The notes beneath the pieces were generated by a model, which was not told the origin of the DNA, searched no databases, and saw only the letters and a program-made list of their open reading frames with translations. This document shows positions 44,251 through 55,932 of a stretch of 64,000 nucleotides of DNA, piece after piece. The position numbers were made by a program, and so were the translations under genes. The stretch covers positions 372,001 to 436,000 of the forward strand of contig JANFAH010000023.1 in NCBI GenBank assembly GCA_024663395.1, read 5' to 3'. The first letter of the stretch is position 1, and each line of letters opens with the position of its first letter. The stretch is from Pisolithus tinctorius. Lineage: Eukaryota; Basidiomycota; Agaricomycetes; Boletales; Pisolithaceae.

Positions 44251-45066
44251 ACAGTCCTTGGCAGAGTGGCCAGCCTCGCCACAGAAGAGGCAGAGGTTGT
44301 TTTTCATCCTGCGCTGTCATTCAGCAGAGGTGAGTTTGCCATCCTTGCCCAGAAGATGGGCAATATCAGACTTGGGTGGATCTTTCTGTTTGCCCTTGCC
44401 CTTGGCATTGGACTTTGGAGCAGAGGATGAGGACGATGACCTAGTTTTATTGTCAGAGTTGGAAGACTGCAACTTGTCGGAGGCAGACTTGGCAGTGCGC
44501 AAGATCTCCGCTTTGCGCTCCCAGTAGCACACATTGATGGTCTGAGTGAGTTCACAGAGTTGTGCAAGGGTAGAAGGTTTTCTGACACAAGCGATCTCAT
44601 CCTTGATGCAGTCTGGAAGTCCGCTATAGAAGCAGTGGCAGAGTGCACCAACACCATAGTCCTTGACTTGTGAAGCCCAGCGATTGAACTCCATGACGTA
44701 TTTGGTAATTCAAGAACCATCCTTCATGGTGAGGTTCTCAAGTTGTTAGACAGCATCTGCTATGGCATCATGTGGACCAAAATTAGTTGTGAGTTCTTGT
44801 AAGAACTCATGGTAGTCATCCATCCAGAGCAGGCAGTCATAGTTGTCGGGATTTAGTAGGTCTGGCTCGAACCAAGCCAGAGCCATACCCTTGAGATAAG
44901 ACTGAGTGAAGGTAACCTTTGCCCTGTCAGAGCAGAATGCATGAGGGCAGTCTTGGAAGTTCAGCTCACATTGAATGAGGAATTCACAGAGTTTTTTAGG
45001 GTCGGAGCCATCAAAGGTGTCAGGCTTGCGGACCTTGGTTTTTGGAGCAGAGTCCCCAGTGTGCAA
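44251..45066 (-). pseudogene. Gypsy-A gag
   Basis: It starts near 45066 with RKPDTFDGSDPKKLCEF, typical of basidiomycete gypsy Gag, continues with MALAWFEPDLL and FNRWASQVKDYG ... FYSGLPDCIKDEIA, and ends with the CCHC knuckle CLFCGEAGHSAKDC at about 44251-44292. It is interrupted by TAA (44746-44748), TGA (44710-44712) and TGA (44317-44319). Confidence 0.85.
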
Positions 45067-45487
45067 ACTAGACTGTGCAAGTGCATGGACAGCTCTAGCA
45101 AGAGCTATGAGGGGATCCTCTGGTGGCTCAGCCAGGTCTTTGGGGATATCCCCATCACTGCTGCCCCCACTGTCAGGATCACCATCAGGATAATCAGGGT
45201 TGGGGTTGGGTCCATCATCTCGGTTACGAGGAGATGGAGTATGGAAGGTTGTTGGGTGGAGGTTGGAGTGACCAGCTTGTGAAGTGCTTTCGCCTTCAGT
45301 GCAAGAGTGGTGTTGAGCGGAGAAAGACTGGAATTGTTCAACGATGGAAGGGAGTTGACATGGATTAGCTAGCGCAACAGTGAGGTTCTCAGCAACCTCT
45401 CTCTGGGATTGAGCTCAAGTTCTCATAACAGTGTAAGTTTCTTGGAAGACAGAAAACGAGATCGTACAAGTGCAAGTACAAATATAC

Positions 45488-46221
45488 TGTCAAGTCCAGG
45501 CCTACTCCGACCAACTCTGACACTAAACAAGGTCTAGAGTAGGGTTCAGAAGCAAGTCCGACACAAACAAACAGAACTCCAACTGGCAGAGTGGTGGCAG
45601 GAATGAAGTCCACCGAGACAAAGGCAGAGTGGAGTGAGGGCATTGGGTTTAGCTCATGCGCTACCCCCTTGCATGATCTCAGCCCTCATATTTCAGAGGG
45701 AGAGTACAGACAGAGAGTTGGAGATAACTCTGACAGGCAGAAGTCAGAATCAGAGGGAGTAGGAACTAAGTTGATATTCATACTGAGGGATGGTGGAGTA
45801 TGATACATGCTTTTATACTACTATGGAGGTACAGTAACCGGAATCAGAACTGACATACAGAGACTTGTAAATTTTCAAGTAAAACTTCCCAGATGATGAA
45901 TGAAGGGTAGATGGAGGACATACAAGTGGGTAACATAGGACATCCAAAAAAGGAAACAGTCCAGGTGCTGGACCATGTGGTGCATGTGCTGCAGAGTACC
46001 TGACTGCGCACTGTCAGGGAGAAGTCCGAAGGTAGTCACATGACCCCTCAGAGAACAGTCCACCTTGTCTGGTAGGAGAGCAACACAAGTCTGACAGTAG
46101 TTGGAGCAGAGATGGTTCGTAGATGATAGAAGGTGGGTGGAGTTGGTGCGGAGTGAGTGAACCACTGGTGGAAAAGGGTGTGGAGTTAGTGATGACCAAG
46201 GATGAATGCATGGTCATGACA
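45488..46221 (-). repeat. 5' LTR of Gypsy-A
   Basis: 734 bp, the partner of 37883-38616. Internal sequence begins on its left (minus-strand downstream) side. No clear tRNA primer site was found next to it. Confidence 0.9.
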
Positions 46222-46546
46222 CCACCTCTGAAATATGAGGGCTGAGCTCACGCAAGGGGGCAGCACACTAGCTGAACCCAATGCCCTCTCATCCAACCTC
46301 TGACCTCTGACCTCTGACTCCAACTCTGACCTCAGCCTCCAAAACTTTCCTCCATACCCCTCTGCTCACTGTTTGTTGAATATCTCACCACCCAGTGGTT
46401 GGATTCACTTCAGACTTTGACCATTGTACTCCACAGCCTAACCCACTCCAACTCCACCCTAAGAGGAAGTCAGGGGTGTGTTGTCTGACTTTGACAGTTC
46501 AGGTCCGGTGTTTTACCCCTATCTCCGGTCCATTCTGGCCTCCCAG
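46222..46546. other. spacer with an inverted Gypsy-A-like LTR fragment and CTCTGAC repeats
   Basis: 46225-46292 resembles the reverse complement of an internal part of the Gypsy-A LTR (around 45640-45700), joined almost directly to the intact LTR. It is followed by several CCTCTGAC copies (46294-46330). No gene is seen. Confidence 0.55.
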
Positions 46547-47539
46547 TGTAGGGAGCTGTATACTCCCTGAGGCGAACATGAATCTGTCACTAAATTCCAC
46601 AGGCCTCTATGACAAACCCATTTCGGAATTTGTCTCACTTGTGTCTCCATGTTTCCTCCCCACCCCTGTCACCTTCGGAGTTTCTACTGACCTTCCACAT
46701 GTCATTCAGTCATCAAAACACTGATCCAGAAATTCCCCATTCATGCAGAGTCATCCAGAATTCAGTAGCCATGCCACTGCTCAGCCATGTCACCAGTCAT
46801 CCATGCCACTTACCTCTAAAAAACTCCAGTTTCCCCTGTCACCCTAAATTCCACAAGCTGGACTTCATGCCAGTACACTACACTCTGCCCTCCTGTGCCA
46901 CTCAACTCCACCTCCCACTTGTATGCATACTCTCGTTCTGTTGGAAGATACCCCTTACTGTTGTCCCATTCTTACTCTTGTCTACTACCCACCAGTCTAT
47001 TTCACATGCATCTGTATTTCGCTGATGTCTGATGTCCCTTCCTTTATTTTCTGGTCTTTTAGTTTTCCTGCCCCACCTTACTCTGACTTGTACCTACTTT
47101 CCCTGTACTATATAATTCCGCCATGATGTTGGAAATATACCACCCATCTTTGGAGTCACTATCTGTGTGTGTTCTGTGAGTTCAAGAGTTTCCAGAGTCT
47201 AAGTGCATATATAGAGTCTACAGCATCTTCAGTGTCCCCTGAGGTCTTTGTGTCTCCTGTGTCCTCCAGCCCTGCACACCTTATCCCGTATCCCTTTCAC
47301 TTTGAATTCACTCCTCTGGATGCATAGCAACCTCTTGGAATTTCATATACCCACCTCACTGTTCCTCACATGTCTACATCTGCCCAGAATTAAATTCTGC
47401 AGCTCTTGCTCAATTTTCCCCACCACTTCTAAGCCCTTTCTCGACTTCTCCTTCCTCACAGCACCCCTTGGGATGATCCTAGGGAATTCTCCCTTCACCC
47501 TTCCTCTAGTTGCATGCTTCCCAGAAGTTGTGTCTCACA
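46547..47539 (+). repeat. 5' LTR of Gypsy-B
   Basis: 993 bp. It contains the TATA-like stretch CTATATAATT near 47107 shared with the 3' LTR. It aligns with 55933-57605 after removal of the 678-bp insertion there. Confidence 0.88.
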
Positions 47540-47600
47540 ACATTTTGGAGCCCACTGTGAGGGGTCTGTAGATCTGGAAAGGAGATCCTTATGACCCACT

Positions 47601-49598
47601 TGTCAAAGAACCAATCTTGAAGAGCTCCTAGAGCTCCTAGAGCCCTTCCACAGACTATCTATTTCCTCATCAGAAATCTTAATTCCAGTAGCTGATCCTA
47701 GAGATATTTCAGAGCCACACTCATCAGACTCAGATCTCAGTTTAGACAAGATCTTTTGGAGCCCAGAGTTCCCAGCATTTTACCCAGCATTTCCAGGAGG
47801 CTTCGACTTTGATGAACCCTTCAATCCCCCTGCTGAATGTCAAGAACTTTCACCTCTCTCAGAACTAACTTCTTCGTCATCCTTGCCATCCAGTGATTCA
47901 GAACTAGCTGCTGAACAACTCCTTCTTCCTTCCCACTCCCTAATCGCAAATTCCTCTACTCAAATACCCGTACAGAATACCCTTGCCTCGACTCTCTCAA
48001 ATTCCGCTCCTATCCCTCCTCGAATTCCAATCCAGACTCCTGCACCACCTCACATAATGTCTGGAGCTAGAGACATGCCACCCAGGGGCTCTAACAAAGC
48101 CCTGAAGTTTTCCAGTCATACTGAAGACATCACTCACTACCTTGAAGACATCGAGCAACTCTGCATCAAAGCTGGCCTTGACACCAGAAAAGACAAAATC
48201 CACTGGGTCATCTGTTACACCAACCACAATGAGGCAGAATTTTGGTCCACCCTAGATGCTGCAACTGACAGCTTCAATGACTGGGATGCATTTTCCAAAG
48301 AACTCCTGAACTACTATCCAGGTGCCTTGGTGAAAGATCGTCACTATACAAAAGCCAACCTCAAAACCTTACTCTACCATCAAGTTCAGAAACTGATGGG
48401 ATCACTGGAAGATCTCAGGAAATATGTCCAGGAATTCCAACACATCCTCAGCCTCATCCAGAAGAAGAAGAAACTCCCTGAGGACTACATCAACAAGAAA
48501 TTCCTTGAGGGGTTTCCCCCGAGGTTTTGGAATTCCTTGCTCACGCATTTGCAACTCTCTGACTTAGATCATGACATTGAAAAACCATGGGAGTTTGATA
48601 TAGTCTATAAACATGCCAACTACCTGCTCAGTGGGGCCAAATGAAACCTTCCTCAGCCAGATTCATCAGCACTGTTTCCCCAGAATTCCACCCCATCTTC
48701 CTTGCTGACTGTTCCTACTATTTTGAAACAGGAATATGGTCATGTCACTCAGCAACCTGTTTCTGCCTTGCCTCCTCAACAAGGTCAAGAAGGCCAATTC
48801 TGTCATTCCTTCAATTCACAGTGTTTCTTCTGCAGAGGGACAGATGGCCACAGAACTGCAGAGTGTGCACTGTGTCATGAATACATGCAAGCTGGGAAAT
48901 GCTCCCTGATTGGAGGGAGAGTTTTCATGCCAGATGGCTCTGACATTCCTAGGACAGCTGCAGGTCATAATTTCAAGGAAACGATTGATAACTTCCTCGC
49001 CATGTGTGACTTGATCATTGCCTTGGCAAACCTCGTCTCAGTTCAGCAACCTGGCCAGCAGTCAACCTCATCCTGTGGGCATGATACTCCTCCCCATCTT
49101 GTCAGCACAATGTTCTTCAGCAACGAAGATGCCTCAGAATACCAAGTCAACCTACACCCCTCTTCCTATCTAGTCAACAAAAACCTAGAGGAGGATGCCA
49201 ACGAAGAAGACCAACATGCCTTAGCAAGGGCTTATGCACAGGTAGAGGAGTTGAAAAACACTATCAAGAAAAAGAAGACAGCTCGCTTCGATGGTATAGA
49301 AGTCCCAGTTTGTCATCAAAGGCCAGCACTAGCAGTCCCAGTGTTGGCCAATGCACCAGTGCCCCCTATCCCAGTCAGTAATTCCATTCTAGCTAACCCT
49401 GCCTCATCTTTGGAAGCCCCAACAGCCGGAAAAACTCGAGTTGCTCCTAATCTTAGAGATCTCCAGAAACTTAAGCCATCTACAAATTCTGCACCCCAAT
49501 TCCATTACCAAAGTAGTTTTGATGAGGCTGTGGCGACCAAGGGGATCGTAAACCAGGTCTTAGATGCAAAAATGGAAATCTCTACTAAGACCTATTAG
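47601..49598 (+). pseudogene. Gypsy-B gag
   Basis: One reading frame from about 47620 to 49598, broken by TGA at 48642-48644. A Ser/Pro/Glu-rich leader is followed by MPPRGSNKALKFSSHTEDI, the Gag core (YLEDIEQLCIKAGL, FSKELLNYYPGA, LRKYVQEFQHI, KFLEGFPPRFW) and a knuckle CFFCRGTDGHRTAEC at about 48820-48870. The frame ends with TAG at 49596-49598, which may be the natural gag end, since the following pol-like sequence is in another frame. Confidence 0.8.
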
Positions 49599-52500
49599 CT
49601 GTTAGCCTGGAGATTTGCAAGCAAATCAGAGAACTAGCTGTGACAAAGAAGATAACAATTGGGAGTTTAGAAACTGCATCAGAGACACAGAAGGGAAGTG
49701 CATGGGCCTTGCTATGGCTCCCTTATGTGCTGTTGACAGGATCTTGATGGACAAACTCCATGTCAAATGTATTTTGGACAGTGGGTGCCAGGTAGTGGCC
49801 TTGTGACAGGAGTTGTGGGAAGCCTTAGAGGCCCCTCCCCATACTGACATGACCATGACTCTGGAGGCTGCTAACCAATCCAAAGAAAGCACCCTTGGGG
49901 TCATAGATAATGCCACCTTGTGCATAGGAAACATCAAGGCTCATCTACAAATCCAGGTCATTGATCATGCACCTTTCGACTTACTCCTTGGCCGACCCTT
50001 CTTCTGCCTACTCTCCAGCATCCTTCATGATTTCCCTGATGGAGAACAGTCTCTAGAAATCTGCGACCCTAATTCTGGGAAACAAGTTTTAATTCTGCCA
50101 TGACCTCACAACAGACTGCAACCCCTTCCACATTTTGTAAATTCCAAAGATGAAGAAGACTTCTTTGTGCAAAAACAAATGTGTCACCACATGAATCCAC
50201 CCAAACAGGGTTTTTAATATTGGTCAAGAACTCATATGATCTGCAAGGAGACCAGGATTGCACTTTCTCTGTGTGTTCACTTTATGTTTCTGATCCACCC
50301 TTATACCCTTTGAAGTCTACCACATTTTTGCCCACAGACACTGCCATAAATTCTGCTGCAGTGTTTATCTACAATTTATGAGGCAACAGTACACCCCCCT
50401 GTCGACCCCTTTGACACCAGTTCTGTTTCCCTGACTGATCCTTTCTTGTTTTCAACTGCTACTACCATTTCTCCACTAACAATCTCTGCCTTACACTCTA
50501 CTTATCAGTTCGATCCCATTTATCATGTCTTAAAGTACAAACCTGTAGCAAGGAAGGTGAGGCCGGTACTGACATTGATGCCAGCAGAATTCTGGGTAGA
50601 GTGTCAGGAGGCCGAAGACCCACTCACAGATCTGCCTGTTTCACTTACTCATCCCCCTCCATTCATGCCAGGTTCCAGGTTTACTCAGGAAAGAGCTGAC
50701 AAGCTCGATCTGGACCTGGCAGGGTTCCTTTGGCCTACAGAATTAAACCTAGTACAGTGGTTGGTCAGGGAGCAAGAAGATGCCTTTGCTTGGGATGCTT
50801 CAGAAAGAGGGACCTTTTGAGAGGACATGTTCTCACCCCTGAAGATACCTATGCTAGCCCACAAGCCCTGGATCGAGCAGAATATTCCCATTCCTCCTGC
50901 TATTTTCTGTGAAGTCATTAATATCATCAAAGAAAAGATTTCCATGGGGGTTTATGAACCATCTACTTCATCTTACTGCTCAAAATGGTTCTGCATAGTC
51001 AAGAAGGATGGAAAATCTCTGTGCCTTGTACATGACTTACAACCTCTAAATGCTGTTTCTATCCAGGACTCAGCTGTTCCCCCCTTCATCAATTCGATCA
51101 CTGAAGCCTTCGCTTGTCATTCGGTCTATGGAATTTTAGATCTTATGGTTGGATATGATCATCACACCATACACAATGATTACAATGACCTCACTACCTT
51201 CCACACTCCTATCAGCACCCTTTGACTCACCAAACTTCCTATGGGCTACATGAATGCTGTCCAAATTTTCCATGGAGACGTCTGCTGGATCTTAAAGGAT
51301 GAAATTCCCAAAGTCACCATTCCATTTATTGATGACTGTCCTATTAAAGGCCCCAAATCTCGCTACCAAAATCCCAATGGGACCTATGAAACGATTCCAC
51401 AGAATTCTGGGATTAGATGCTTCATCTGGGAGCACCTGCAGAATGTCAACCGAGTCTTACACCATCTGTGTCATGCAGGAGCCACCATCTCAGCAAAGAA
51501 ATGCATCATTGCTGCACCATCTATCATAGTGGTTGGGCATAAGGTGTCATTTGAGGGTAGAATTCTGGACAAAACTAAAGTCCAGAAGATTAAAGATTGG
51601 CCTTACTGCACAAACATTACTGAAGTATGTGGATTTTTAGGTCTCTGCTCTTACCACAGGATCTTCATCAAAGACTTTGCCAAACATGCCCATCCCCTCG
51701 TTGAACTGACCAAGAAGGATGTCCCCTTCAAATTCTGCAATGAACATAGGGAAGCCATGGAGTACCTTCAATGGGCAATTGTCTTGTCCCCTGCATTGCG
51801 AACTATCAACCATAATTCCAAAAGGAAGGTCATCTTAGCAGTTGACACTTCTAACATCGCTGTCAGGTACCTCCTCATGCAGGAAGGGGAAGATGGAAAA
51901 TGCTACCCTGCTAGGTTTGGCTTGATAACCCTCAATGATCATGAATGTCACTACAGCCAAGCTAAGCTAGAGCTATTTGGACTTTTCTGTGCTTTGCATG
52001 ACATCTGACTTCATATCTTCAGCATGCAGAATTTAGTTGTTGAGGTGGATGCACAATATATCAAAGGGATGATTAACAATCCCAATCTACAGCCTAACAT
52101 GACCATAAGTTGTTGGATTGCCAGAATTCTCCTATTTGACTTCAAGCTCATACATGTTCCAGCACACAAGCACACAGCACCAGACAGACTCTTGAGGAGG
52201 CTGAGGGCAGAAGAAGATGAGGAGGGAGACAAGGACTATGAGGATTGGATAGATGAGTGTGGGGCTTTCACAGTCGAGCTCTTGAATCATAGGGAAGCAT
52301 GTTTCAAGTCTTGACCTTACCCCTTGGAAATTCTGAGCATCATGTCAGACTCATCTCTCTCCCTATCACAGAGTCTAGGAATCTTTACTGCTGAAGAATC
52401 GATGCCCAGAACTCTCAAGCCTGAAATTCTGAGGTCAGAGAAAGCGAAGCAGAGGGAGGAGAGGATGAGAGTGGTGAAGGAGTTTTTGGAGATGAAGAAA

Positions 52501-53825
52501 ATGCCCAAGGGGTTGGAGGAGGTGGAATTGGAAAGCCTAGTGTGTCTTGCAACTCAGTATTTCATGAAAGGGGGAGAACTGTGGAGGAAGGATCCCCAGG
52601 GATGGCATCAGCTAGTGGTACCCCCACACAAACACCTTGGAATTCTCCGCCAGGCCCACAATGACCTAGGGCACAAGGGTATCTTCTCGACCTGTATGCG
52701 TTTGCTGACTCACTTTTGGTGGCCCATGCTAGAGCAGGATGTCCATTGGTATGTTAGATCATGCCACAAGTGCCAGATCCATCGTTTGGATCACATTCAT
52801 ATTCCGCCAGTCATCACCATTCCTGAACCCCTATTTTACAAGGCTTATATGGACACATTCTTAATGCCAAAGTTGAATGGGTTTCGCTATGTTACCCAAG
52901 CCTGCTGTTCACTCACCAGTTACCCCAAATGGGCCATGCTTCATGCAGAGACAGGCAAGTCCATTGGAAAGTTCATCTTCGAACAGATTCTGTGCCATTG
53001 GGTGCTGTTGTGGAGATCGTCACAGATAATGGGGGACCATACGTCCTCACTCTCAACTGGCTCTCCAAGACCTTCGGAATTTGCCACATACACATCTCCC
53101 CTTATAACTCACAGGCTAATGGAGTTGTTGAATGGTGGCATTTTGATGTAAGAGAGGCAATGGTAAAAAGTTGTGGTGGGGAAGCGTTGAGGTGGTCAGA
53201 AGTGGCCCCTGCAGTATTTTGGGCAGAGAGAGTTATGGTCCACAAGGCAACCGGGTTTTCTCCATTCTATATGGCTCACAGCATTGAACCCAGACTCCCT
53301 TTTGATCTGGTCAAAGTGACATTTTTAGCCCCTTTCAAGGCAGAATTTTACTCGACCTCAGATCTTATTGCTCACCATGCTCACCAACTCCAGAAACACC
53401 TGGAGGACCTTGCTCGCATCCATGATCTGGTCCTAAAATCCCACTTTGCCTCTGCCAAGGAATTCATCAACCGTTTTGCATGTTCTATCAAAGATTTTAA
53501 CTTTGAACCAGGGTCGCTTGTCCTTGTTCAGAATTCCTGTATCAAACTAGAACTCAACTGGAAAACCAAACTGCGCTATCTAGGGCCTATGATAGTCATC
53601 AGATGTACTAAAGGCGGCTCATACATACTTGCAGAATTAGATGGTGCTGTCTCAAAATTCCACTTTGCTGCCTTTTGCCTGTACCCCTATTTCCTGGGGA
53701 ATAATGCTTGTATTGAAGTCACCCAGCTGACTGGTGTTTCCTCACAAGACCTGGATCATCTTGAAGATGATGTGTTCCCAGACCCTATGCTCGCTGGCAT
53801 CCCTTTGGACAAGTCAGATGAGTAG
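49599..53825 (+). pseudogene. Gypsy-B pol: protease, RT, RNase H, integrase
   Basis: Protease: CILDSGCQVVAL and LLLGRPFF. RT: YKPVARKVRPV, CSKWFCIVKKDGKSL and the catalytic box FIDDCPIKGP (about 51328-51357). RNase H: VILAVDTSNIAVRYLL. Integrase: HNDLGHKGIFSTCMRLL ... CHKCQ (HHCC finger), core residues YMDTF, TDNGGPY and NGVVEWWH, then a C-terminal domain (LRYLGPMIVIRCTKGGSYIL) ending at 53825. Stops are TGA at 49804, 50101, 50818, 51223, 52006 and 52312. A frame change separates the first integrase half (frame of 52324) from the second (frame of 52929). Confidence 0.88.
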
Positions 53826-54107
53826 CCTGTCCTTCTCTTTACCCCCTTTCTTTTCCTTCTCTCTTCTTTCTTTTATCAATACCCGTGTCATCTCATATAT
53901 AAATTTCACACTGCTCACATGAAAGAGATAAAGTCAAAAAAAAAAAAAAAAATTCCACACCACCTTTCCTTCAGAAGTCTTACATTTCCTTACTGTAGTA
54001 CTAATACCAATGCACAAAAGACTCTTACACATTCAGGACATATGAGTACAAAAATTTTGCAGGCTCTAGTACACTATTTACAGGTCCCAGAGATCATCCT
54101 TCAACCT

Positions 54108-55682
54108 TCATAACTCCTCCCATCTAGCCTGTGCAGTCTTGATCCAATATGTTACCCACCTTGCCAGCATCTCCAGCAGCTGGTAGACTTGCTCCAACTC
54201 AAATTCTTCATCCTCAGCTCTTGCCTCAAGCACTTGCAGACACTCAACAATATTCACTGTCGACCACTCATGTGGGTATTCGACCTCCAGAATTTCTGTG
54301 GTCAATGGAGTGTTGCTCCAGGCCAACACTTCAATGTCTCTGGGTTCCTCCAGTAAACTGGTCACAGTCACAAAGAATGGTTCACTCTCGATTTGCGGTT
54401 TGTTGATCAGAAGTGATGCTCCAGGTTCATCGACAGGGGCTGGTGAGGGCTTGAACAAAGGTCCGGGTGTTGGAGTGGCCCCATGGAAAAAAGAGATGAG
54501 GGGTTGGAGAAGGATCATAGGGGGAAGGGGTCGGTTCTGGCGAAGGAGAACATGTGGGAGTTGGATCAGGCTGCCATTTTCAAGCTGGAGTTTTCAGAGT
54601 GAGCTTCTTAGCAGGTCCAGTTGCAGGTTCAGCTGGGGGCACCTTCAAGGTCATAATTGATTTGACTTGTTTGTGGGACGGGCCTGCCTCCCCAATGGTG
54701 CTGGAGTTCTTTTGCTGAAGGTGGTGTCAACTCATTCCCTTGTGGGGTTTCACCTGTGCAGTACTCACCTTTCTCCCTACTCCATGAGAGCACGAGCACT
54801 TGCGCTTCGCCTTCTGGCACTGTTTGCAGGAAGACTCTGGCTTCCTGATGCACATGAGGTTTGCCTGGGCACACATCTTGCAGGGCTTGTCATCTCCAGT
54901 CATGCAAAATCCCTTTGCAGAAGGGCCCAGCTCGCCTTCACCCTTGCCCTCATCATCATCAATGTTGTCAGTGAGCTCATCCTCTTTGCTCATAGCCTGC
55001 AGGGTTCCCATTGATGTCAGCATTCATGATCGGAGTTGTCATGGATGTCTCACACACCCACTGTTTCCCCTTTCCCTTGCTTGCACTACCAGAGCCCCCC
55101 CCTACTGTGTGTGCACCTCTGCTCGCTGTGTACCCTTCAGTGTCTTCTGGTGCATGGTCTTGGCCTTCATCTCTTGCTGTTTGGCCCCAGGTACACACTG
55201 ACAGTGCCTTGGCCAGCCTCTCAGCCTCCAAGTGTGCCCTTTCCTCTACCCACTCCTGGTAGTCCTTGAAGATGTCATCAACATGGAACCTTTGCTGCCC
55301 TTCTGGCCAATGAAGATCTGCTATGGCTATGGCTGCCAGGATCATCTTGTTCTGCTGCAATGCAGATTCTTCAGTCATGTCGTGGAGATTGGCATCACAC
55401 ACCTTTGGGATGGAAATTTTGTTCTCATCAACATACTTCCACCATGAGTATATACTGCCCTGGGGACCTGTTAGCACGTCACATGGCATGAGTATCTGGT
55501 GCACTCACCCAAGTCTGGTCCCAGTCCCCCACCCACTCATATATCACCTCTAAGCTCTCCTTGGGTCGTGGTGCTGTGTTGATTAGCACCCTAATGTGCC
55601 TTAATGCTGCTGACAGCGAGGTGATGGCCTGGTCCCTCATGGTGCAAACCAGTTGTGCATCATGGATCGAGTAGGCTTGCAT
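54108..55682 (-). CDS. antisense accessory gene of Gypsy-B with cysteine cluster
   Basis: Transcribed opposite to gag-pol between pol and the 3' LTR. Frame segments in order: 55682-55479, 55504-54977 (helical, FKDYQEWVEERAHLEAERL), 55023-54727 with the Cys cluster PCKMCAQANLMCIRKP and SSCKQCQKAKRKCSCS, and 54518-54108 (acidic, VYQLLEMLARWVTYW). A possible short intron is at 55468-55508 (GTGAGT ... CTAACAG). The Cys spacing and the basic CxxC-K-x-C-S end parallel the antisense gene of Gypsy-A, although overall sequence differs. Frames are broken at several joints, so this copy is probably not functional. The role is unknown; a zinc-binding nuclear factor is possible. Confidence 0.5.
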
Positions 55683-55932
55683 GGCATGTGGGCTTGGGTA
55701 GTGGATGTGGGTGTAGCTGGGGAGTGGAGGTTTGACGAGCAGTGAGACACCTTCTGAGTGTGTTTAAATTCCACAGGGCCATCTCATACAATGTGGAATT
55801 TCCCTCTGCATGAGGCAGAATTCTGACCACACACCATCATTGTTACATAATGTCTGCCAACATTCTGCTCATCTCTGTTGTGTCTCAGTTTGGTCTGACC
55901 AAGGACAGTCAGTATTTGAAGTCCCTGGGAGG

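Larger units (their letters stand above)
37883..46221 (-). mobile_element. Gypsy-A: chromodomain Ty3/gypsy LTR retrotransposon, defective
   Basis: Two direct LTRs of 734 bp (37883-38616 and 45488-46221), each bounded by TGTCA ... TGACA, enclose gag, protease, reverse transcriptase, RNase H, a residual integrase and a chromodomain, all on the minus strand. An antisense gene lies between the chromodomain and the 3' LTR. A solo LTR of the same family is inserted in opposite orientation at 40648-41380. The run AAAGGGGGGG on the minus strand next to the 3' LTR (38618-38631) is the likely polypurine tract. A possible target duplication is CCTCT (37878-37882), with its partner at 46225-46229, three bases away from the LTR end. 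Confidence 0.92.

Noticed and set aside
46294..46330. CTCTGAC repeats as a CRISPR-like or centromeric array
   Set aside because: There are only a few degenerate copies with no spacers, and the same word is common throughout Gypsy-A.
54149..55269. Plus-strand open frames between Gypsy-B pol and its 3' LTR
   Set aside because: They overlap the minus-strand cysteine-cluster gene, which shows motif structure; the plus-strand frames do not.
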